The position numbers were made by a program, and so were the translations under genes. DNA of 64,000 nucleotides from Laguncularia racemosa. Lineage: Eukaryota > Streptophyta > Magnoliopsida > Myrtales > Combretaceae. How positions within the stretch are numbered: the stretch's first letter is position 1; each line of letters begins with the position of its first letter. Under the pieces are notes generated by a model. The model searched no databases, had not been told where the DNA came from, and was given only the letters and a program-made list of their open reading frames with translations. Below, one piece after another: positions 57,796-64,000 of the stretch. The stretch lies in the NCBI GenBank assembly GCA_037954665.1, contig JBBMOL010000282.1, forward strand, positions 124,001 through 188,000. Direction: 5' to 3'.

Positions 57796-59727
57796 ATATC
57801 GAATGATAGTGGGGAATTGGTAATGAGGCCAATAGCCAAGTTGGTGGTAGACAGGGTCATCGTACTGTAGGTGGAAGAACTTTAGAGGAACAGCTTCAAG
57901 ACCTCACCACCATTGTTGCTACATTAGCAACAAGAATAGATAGGATGACGATGCCACAACCACCAGTGGCAAATCCTTAGGCACCACCACCTAGAGTAGC
58001 TCCTCAGAACATTCACAAGGAGGGAGTAATAAGAGGAAATATGGGAAGGAGAGTAGAAGGAGATCATCATGCTCTCAGGGAGAAGAGAGATGATAATTTT
58101 GGGGCTAATCTATACCCGAACAGGGATTTTAGGTCACCTAGTGGATTAGAATATGTGAAATTACAGATGCCTTCGTTTGATGGCAGAGGCTCAGCAGATG
58201 ATTACCTAGATTGGGAGGTTAAGGATGAGGGCCATTTTGAGTGTTATGAGATTGATGATAACAATAGGGTTTGTCTTACAACTGTGGAGTTCATAAGTTA
58301 TGCCGCCTTATGGTGGAAGAATCTGGTGATCAGTAGGCAAAGGGATGGAGAGGTTGAAATACACACTTAGAGAGACATGAAACAGGTTCTGAGAAAAAGG
58401 TTCATTCCTGAGAACTATAGGTAGGAATTGTTTATGCATCTCTAAACATTGAGACAGGGAGGAAAAATAGTGGATGACTATGTCTAGGAGTTTGAGACGT
58501 TAATGATCAGATGTGGATCAGTAGAACCTCTTGAGCAAACCCTAACATGTTTTGTGTCTGGGTTGAAATACAAAATAGCCTGTATTATTGAGCTGCAAAG
58601 GTATAGTACACTTGATGCGACTATATAGTTAGCCTTGAAAGTGGAAAGGTAGAGGTGATCTAATCCATTTCGGGTCACTAATAACAGACATAGTACTACT
58701 ACTAAACCCATGGGGGCTGATGGTCAGTTGAGTGGACTAAAAGGAGTAGGCGAACACGCTTAGGCTGTAGACAGAGTTATCCTTAGCATAGAAAAGGAGA
58801 AAAATGTTTTTGGGAAAGTCAAATAGGTAGTTGGATCTGATGTTAGGCAGACAATATCGAGGTCAACCAGTGGGAAGATGTGCTAAATTAAATGTTTCAA
58901 ATGCATGGGATTTAGACATATGGCTGCACAGTGTCCCAATAAAAGAATAATGATTGTTATGGAGGGCACCGAAGAAGATGATGAGGAAGAAGCTGTCGAG
59001 CCTACAGATTTATCCATGGCTTTGTAGGAGTACTATAATGATCAGAACATTAAGACACATGAGGACAAAAAGGGTGAAAATTACTTACCTATTAATGTGT
59101 TGCACAGGGTTTTGACTTTATCTCCAGATGCTAGGGACATATAGAGGGAGAACCTGTTTCACACACTTTGTTGGGTTTGAGGTAACCTATGTGTGCTTTT
59201 CATTGATGGTGATAGTTGCACGAATGTCATATCTATTGCATTAGTAGATAACTTACAACTAGCTGCTAGCCCGCATCCTAACCCTTATAAATTGCATTGG
59301 TTGGACAACCGAGGTAGTCTACATGTTACATAGCAGGCAAAGGTGCCAATTAGTATAAGAGAAAAATACAATGATGAGATTATCTGTGATGTGCTTCCTA
59401 TGTGCCCCTTTCACTTATTGTTAGGTAGACCCTAGTTATTTGATAGAAAAGTATTACATGACGGGTTCAGAAACACTTACATGTTTCAAAAGGATGGTAC
59501 ATGGATAGTCTTGACTCCTATGTCTCCATCTGAGGTGCACTCTTTCCAAGAAAAAATTAGAAACACCTCTGGCTCTTCCAAAAGTCCAGCCAACAAGCAA
59601 ACACAAACACTAGGTTTCAGTCCAAGAGAAAACCCCTTAGATTTGAGGGCAAATCTTTTAGAGGCTCAAGGAGATGATGGGAATCAACCCTGTGGTTCCA
59701 ACAGTGGGAAACCTGACTTAGATACAT
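57796..59727 (+). pseudogene. Gag-protease of the plus-strand element, heavily mutated
   Basis: The ATG is changed to ATA at 57796, and one indel lies near 57815; the main frame is then constant to TGA at 59727-59729. Gag: LEEQLQDLTTIVATLATRID, LQMPSFDGRG, DYLDWEVKDE, FECYEIDDN and LRKRFIPENY. The zinc knuckle CFKCMGFRHMAAQC is intact. The protease active site reads LFIDGDSCTNVIS, so the D-[ST]-G triad is lost; LLLGRP is kept. The end is GFSPRENPLDLRANLLEAQG, with the next residues DDGNQ encoded by the first bases of the 3' LTR. About 15 stops are present, most of them TAG at Gln or Trp positions. Confidence 0.9.
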
Positions 59728-61720
59728 GAGCCTAGAATCCACATATGGCCGCATTTTATCTAATAATGTTTTTATTTTGCACTTTAGCAAGTACATTCAT
59801 TAGTTTTTACAGGATGGCCAAATAACATGTACCAAGGATCAACTTGTGAAACATTCTTGGAGTCACATCCAACGGCTCACAAATTGTTCAATTGAAGTGA
59901 AGAACTGGCCACTTAAAGACCGTACTTGTAATTGTTGCTTATGAGAACCGACCATTTTATTTTGTATTTGTAATTTATTTTTTGGAAAATTGGCCACTTA
60001 GTAGCATCTTTGTAATTTTTAGTGTGTTTTAACCTAATAGGAGCAAGTATAAATACTTGCTAACTAGGGTTTTTAGGGAGCTTTTGACATTTTGAGAAAA
60101 ATAAACACTTTGTGCTATTAGGATTCATCTTTTGCATACAAAGATCTCTTATCAACTTCTTTGTGAAATTGTGGCGAGAATTAACTTGAGTGAATTGTGA
60201 TGTGCTTAAATTCCAAGCACATTAACACAAACCAATTGAAGAATTCAACTAAACCAAGTTCACAAAAATAGCGTGATGAATAATGGCCACGTGAACCCTA
60301 ATTGTAAGAAATAACTTGCTCTGATACCAAAATATGATGTTCTTAAAATTCCAAATTCACAAGTACAAGATACAAATGATTAATCAATTACACAAATAAT
60401 CGATTGGACTCAAAATTGGGGTGATGAACAATGGCCACGTGAGCCCTAATTGTAAGAAACAACTTGCTTTGATACCAAAATATGATGTGCTTAAAATTCC
60501 AAATTCACAAGCACAAGATACAAATGATTAATCAATCACACAAATAATTAATTGGACTCAAAATTGGCGTGAATTAAAGGATGAACAATGTCAAATGGCG
60601 TGAACCAAATTAGAAGTACCACAAGGGAATTCCAATACCAATCAATTACAAAGGAACAATGCAATTCCAATATCTAAAATTGGCTTATAATCCTAGCAAT
60701 ACATGAACCCTAATTTGGCATGAAAGAACAAATAACAAGATCAACCAACTATCACTAGATATTACACACTAGCAAAAATAGGATGCAACTTAGAAATTAT
60801 TGATATTACTCACAAGAATTCCAAGCCAAACTCGCCACAATTTCCAAAGAAATTGATAAGAGTAGATGCTAGCAAGAGGGTGACTCTCTCATGGCAAAGT
60901 TTTTGTATTTTTATCAAATTATCAAAAGCTCCCTAAAAACCCTAGTTAGCAAGTATTTATACTTGCTCCTATTAGGGTAAAACAAACCAAAAAATTACAA
61001 AGCTGCCATTAAGTGGCCAGTTGCAAAGATCAAAATTACAAGTACAAAATAAATAAAAATGGTTGGTTCTCATAGCAACAATTATATATTCAAATGGTCT
61101 TCAAGTGGCTAGTTCTTCAATTCAAGCGAACAATTTGTTAGACCGGTTCTTCTTTGGTTTATGTCGGTCTATGAATAACCCACAAGCTGAGCTTTAGCGA
61201 GTTTATCCATCGCCCTGTAAAAGCTGACAAATATACCTACTGGAATACATAACAAATAAGTAATAGAAAAGAAGTTAGTCTACAAATATTTTTAGGGTTG
61301 GTTTGTTCAAAGAGGACCTTCATCGCCAAATTTTGTAACCCTTTGGTTCTTGCTCTAGTGATAGGTCCTGTAGGATTTTGATTCTTATTAGATTGTGAGT
61401 CATATCAATCCTACTCTTGTTATTTACAAATTGTGTTTAGTGAGTAGTATCTAAGTACAATTTGCTAGTTACTTATTTATCACGTGAATTAGGATTATAT
61501 ATTTCAGATTTGATCCTTTCAATTTGAGATTGAATTCTAGTTCATTTACGTGTTGTTCCATTGAAGATTATACAATTGTTTGTTCTTACATCCATTTAGT
61601 GTTCAAAATTGTGAATTGGATTCTAATTTGAAGTGATTTTGACACACCATTTTGTTAAGGGAGTTGGTTATTCATGCCTTGTGATTGATGTGTTTGCTAT
61701 CTAATTGGTTAGGCACATCA
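59675..61720 (+). repeat. 3' LTR of the plus-strand gag-protease element, interrupted
   Basis: 848 bp net, in two parts (59675-60197 and 61396-61720). The TATA inverted repeat is at 60043-60060. Ends GGCACATCA before the duplicated TCATG. Confidence 0.9.
60198..61390 (-). mobile_element. Solo LTR with a repeated LTR-end/primer-site junction, minus strand
   Basis: TGATGTGC...GATTCTTATTA on the plus strand; flanks AATTG (60193-60197) and GATTG (61391-61395), a 5-bp duplication with one change. The first 300 bp hold two tandem units of 148 bp (attgtaag at 60301 and 60449). Each carries gct(c/t)tgatacca, the reverse of an iMet primer site, followed by TGATGT(G/T)CTT, the LTR end. The insertion therefore contains LTR end, primer site and leader more than once. 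The TATA inverted repeat is at 60949-60966. Confidence 0.82.
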
Positions 61721-61933
61721 TCATGTTGGGAGCTATGTAGTTGAGTGTAGGGTAATACATAACCGTACCAAAGGCCATATACAATTTTTTTTTCAACATG
61801 GTCATGTTGTTCCCCCCCTCCCTTTTTTCAACATGGTTATGTATCTCTCTCTAATCACTAAGTCATTTTTTTTTTCAACATAGCCTTCAGCATGATCATG
61901 TTGAGAGGTCATGTATCTCTCTGTTTACTATTT

Positions 61934-61977
61934 ATCAACACGACCTCAACATGGTCATGTTGATAGGTCGTGTTGAT
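61934..61977. repeat. 44-nt nested hairpin in the Tekay-like LTR
   Basis: Outer arms ATCAACACGACCT and AGGTCGTGTTGAT pair over 13 bases. Inside them CAACATG and CATGTTG pair over 7 around a GT loop. Looser CAACATG/CATGTTG words continue from about 61790 to 62120. Confidence 0.85.
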
Positions 61978-62598
61978 TTTTTTTTCTTTTTTCAACATTG
62001 TCGTGTATCTCTCTATTCACCTTTCATTTTCAACATGATTATGTTGGGAGACCGTGTATCTCTCGGTTCATTTTGAGTGTTCAACACGGTCATGTTGGGA
62101 GGCTTGGGAGGCTGTGTATCTCACTATAGACCTCATAAATCGATCCCTTAACTCGATTTCTATTCAATTTAACATAATTAATCCATCTAACATAAAATTT
62201 ATAATGTAATATACTAGTAGATATACTTACTTAACCTAAATTGTTATCGTGATACATGAATGCTTGTTTCGTCCCTTGTGTATTATGGATTGATCTAAAT
62301 CTATAAACCTCAATACTTTATTTCTCTACGCTACCATACACATACTTTAATCACGATTTACAATCGTTGATTTATGTACTTTCCTTAATCTAATAAGCTA
62401 GTGGTGGAAAAAGGTCATCTCTTTTTCTATGGATTCACACAAGAAGGCTCTAGGGTTCTATGAGAGGCAAAGGAAGAAAAAAGATCAAGTGGGTTTATAA
62501 CGGCCTATTTATAGTCCTTGTAGGAATTACCAAATTGCCCCCAATCCCTTTAGATTATTTACTATATTAACCTTAGCTGCAATATTCATGTATTTACA

Positions 62599-62850
62599 TT
62601 CTTCCCCCCTTATAAGAATTTTCGTCCTCGAAATTACCTGGATCACTAAAGAGTTCTCGGTATCTTCTTCTCATGTTAAAGTACATAGGAAAACACATAA
62701 TCATATAGTTGGGCATGCTGGAATTACAATTATACATAGAAAGGTACATGACCAATAGCATATCCCGTGTTACTCTGCACGGCCACTCACACACCCATAT
62801 TGTTCTAGGACACTTACTATTCCATTGTAATTCATTCACTTGCAATTCTA
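62599..62850 (-). pseudogene. Polypurine tract and C-terminus of a Tekay-like polyprotein
   Basis: On the minus strand, the tract TAAGGGGGGAAGAA (62599-62612) directly precedes the LTR. Upstream, the frame ends FSDPGNFEDENSYKGGRM, which resembles the last residues of Tekay/Del pol (..NFEDEILLRG..). Only this tail remains; the element is cut at about 62900 by the inverted LTR. Confidence 0.7.
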
Positions 62851-62929
62851 AGTTACAAGTTACATATAATAAGACATTAGGGAAGGGAATTTTGCAATTA
62901 GGACATAATTAATCAATTAGTGAGACCTA

Positions 62930-64000
62930 GATTAAGTTGTAGGATAGAACTAAACTCAATCTTTAGAATTTGATAGGTTTATATCCCTTTCCTAAAGAAG
63001 TAAGAGCTAATTGGGAGACCACTATTTCAGGTATGTGTATACTATGCTTGTTGTTTGTGTGTGTAGGTTAGAAAAGTAAACTAAATTGATATTGAAATTG
63101 AAATTGACTAGTTGTATGTGATTGTGCTTGAATGGGCTCGAGAAATAAAAAATGTTGGTGATCTTGGGGTGGTACCCCAATGATTGGTATGTGATGTTGT
63201 CTCTAGTAAAGTCATCTACCAAAATGATCTACATAGAATTAGGATGATATGGTATGGATGGACTCATGGACAATGGGAGGTTCGTATTATTATATATGTA
63301 TATATGTATGGTATGGAAGGACTCATGGACTCTTGGGAGTATCTACTGTTGTATATATATAATTTATGTATGATATGGACTCATGAATAGTGGGGAGGAC
63401 CTATTGTCGTATATATATATATATATAGACTCTTGGAATCATTGAGAGTGGGAAGTATCCATTGCCGTATATGTATAATTATGTATGGATTGGACTCATG
63501 GATAAAGGGGAGTACCCTTTGTCGCATATATATGTGTATATATGTGTGTGTAAGGTGTATATGGTGATTCTGATGATAAGAATTGTGTATTGGAATGAAA
63601 GATATGAAAGACAACAAATTGTGTTTAGATATCTTGTTGCATATGTTTGTGTTGGTATTTTTGACACGGTATGTGTGATTGTTAGAATATATTGTATTGG
63701 GCATTAGCTCATTCCTCGTGGAACCATTTTTCAACTGCAGGTACTTTGAGGGAAACCATAGGATATGATGAGACGATAGTAGACACAAACTAAAATTTAG
63801 AGAAGGATGTAAAGTATGTATACCATAAGAAGCAATAGGCAAATGAAGAGAAAGATAAACATTAGACGACTTTGTTTAGTTAAGTTATACTTGAGACTAC
63901 TACTGTACTTAAGTTCTAAAAAACCTTCGTTGCATTGATTGTAGGAGATTAAATATGGTTTAATTATTGAGGACGGTTGATTTTTCTAGTTTCTTTTGAT
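62930..64000 (+). repeat. Tekay-like LTR, plus strand, running off the window
   Basis: It is homologous in inverted orientation to 54731-56030. Shared words include tgtatgtgattgt, cttggggt(a/g)gtacc, a ~60-bp minisatellite and ggaaaccataggatatg. The start is not defined. The LTR continues past 64000. Confidence 0.65.
63240..63550 (+). repeat. Minisatellite of ~59-bp units
   Basis: Five units marked by gactcatgga or close variants at 63261, 63320, 63378, 63428 and 63493, each with a GTATATATATATA-type run. The small ORFs on either strand here come from the repeat. Confidence 0.8.

Larger units (their letters stand above)
56032..61720 (+). mobile_element. Non-autonomous gag-protease gypsy element, plus strand (5.7 kb with nested LTR)
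   Basis: The LTRs TGATGGGAATCAACC...GGCAC(G/A)TCA are at 56032-56884 and 59675-61720. The 5-bp duplication TCATG is exact (56027-56031, 61721-61725). The interior has a degenerate primer site, a leader and gag-protease, and lacks RT, RNase H and integrase. The 3' LTR is interrupted by another family member's LTR (60198-61390). It has the same organisation as the elements at 3678-8065 and 42291-46373 but a different LTR subtype. Confidence 0.92.
54731..62598 (-). repeat. Tekay-like 3' LTR, minus strand, split by a nested element
   Basis: Left end TGTAATGCCCC (minus-strand LTR end GGGGCATTACA); right end GTATTTACA (LTR start TGTAAATAC). Without the nested element at 56032-61720 and its 5-bp duplication it is about 2.17 kb. 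On the minus strand a TATA-like ACTATAAATAGGC lies at about 62503-62515. It contains a ~60-bp AT-rich minisatellite (about 55340-55600) that is homologous, in inverted orientation, to the one at 63240-63550. Hairpin words occur at 61790-62120. Confidence 0.75.

Noticed and set aside
63381..63842. A 153-residue minus-strand ORF at the right end, rich in Tyr, Ile and His
   Set aside because: It is translated from the ATATAT-rich minisatellite and LTR sequence; the composition reflects the repeat.

Overview
This window is nuclear DNA from a flowering plant, most likely a eudicot. It holds one recognisable host gene, a class A heat-shock transcription factor (HSF) on the minus strand at 48975-51126 (two exons, 350 codons). 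Nearly everything else is a graveyard of nested LTR retrotransposons. The evidence is plant-type retrotransposon lineages (Sirevirus-like Ty1/copia with an env-like ORF; Athila-like, Tat-like, CRM/Reina-like and Tekay-like Ty3/gypsy), primer sites matching plant tRNA-iMet and tRNA-Asp, and GT-AG splicing in the HSF gene. There are no bacterial operons, CRISPR arrays or convincing RNA genes.

Layout. 1-1190: minus-strand gypsy remnant, with an LTR lying between a pol 3' end and a primer site. 1200-3677: a Tekay-like LTR, primer site, short non-coding interior and polypurine tract. 3678-8065: minus-strand gag-protease element whose 3' LTR holds a solo LTR (4872-6377). 8066-24554: a decayed chromovirus pol gene in three pieces, split by a solo LTR (10367-11990, target duplication CACTT) and by a complete Sirevirus (12550-21910, ATCTT); its 3' LTR holds a further LTR (23403-24429). 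24611-32584: Athila-like element truncated at its 5' end, with protease, RT, RNase H, integrase and a 3' LTR. 32585-47660: a Tat-like gag on the minus strand carrying a four-copy 507-bp tandem duplication. It is split by a young Athila-like element with gag and protease only (34055-40969, ACGCC) and by a minus-strand gag-protease element (42291-46373). 47661-54730: the HSF gene and AT-rich flanks, including two heat-shock-element-like sites. 54731-64000: two Tekay-like LTRs in inverted orientation; the left one holds a plus-strand gag-protease element (56032-61720, TCATG), whose own 3' LTR holds another solo LTR (60198-61390).

The most unusual biology is the convergent presence of two unrelated kinds of non-autonomous element that keep gag and aspartic protease but lack reverse transcriptase, RNase H and integrase. 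One kind is Athila-like and almost intact. The other is a repeated family of three copies in which gag-protease is joined to the last residues of a chromovirus pol product immediately before the LTR. Autonomous relatives of both kinds lie in the same window, although all are decayed here. Other notable structures are LTR arrays of short inverted repeats, a TATA box embedded in an inverted repeat kept by paired substitutions, and a tandem duplication of an LTR-end/primer-site junction.

All identifications come from reading the sequence and knowing the families. No database search was run, and lineage names below clade level are inferences.
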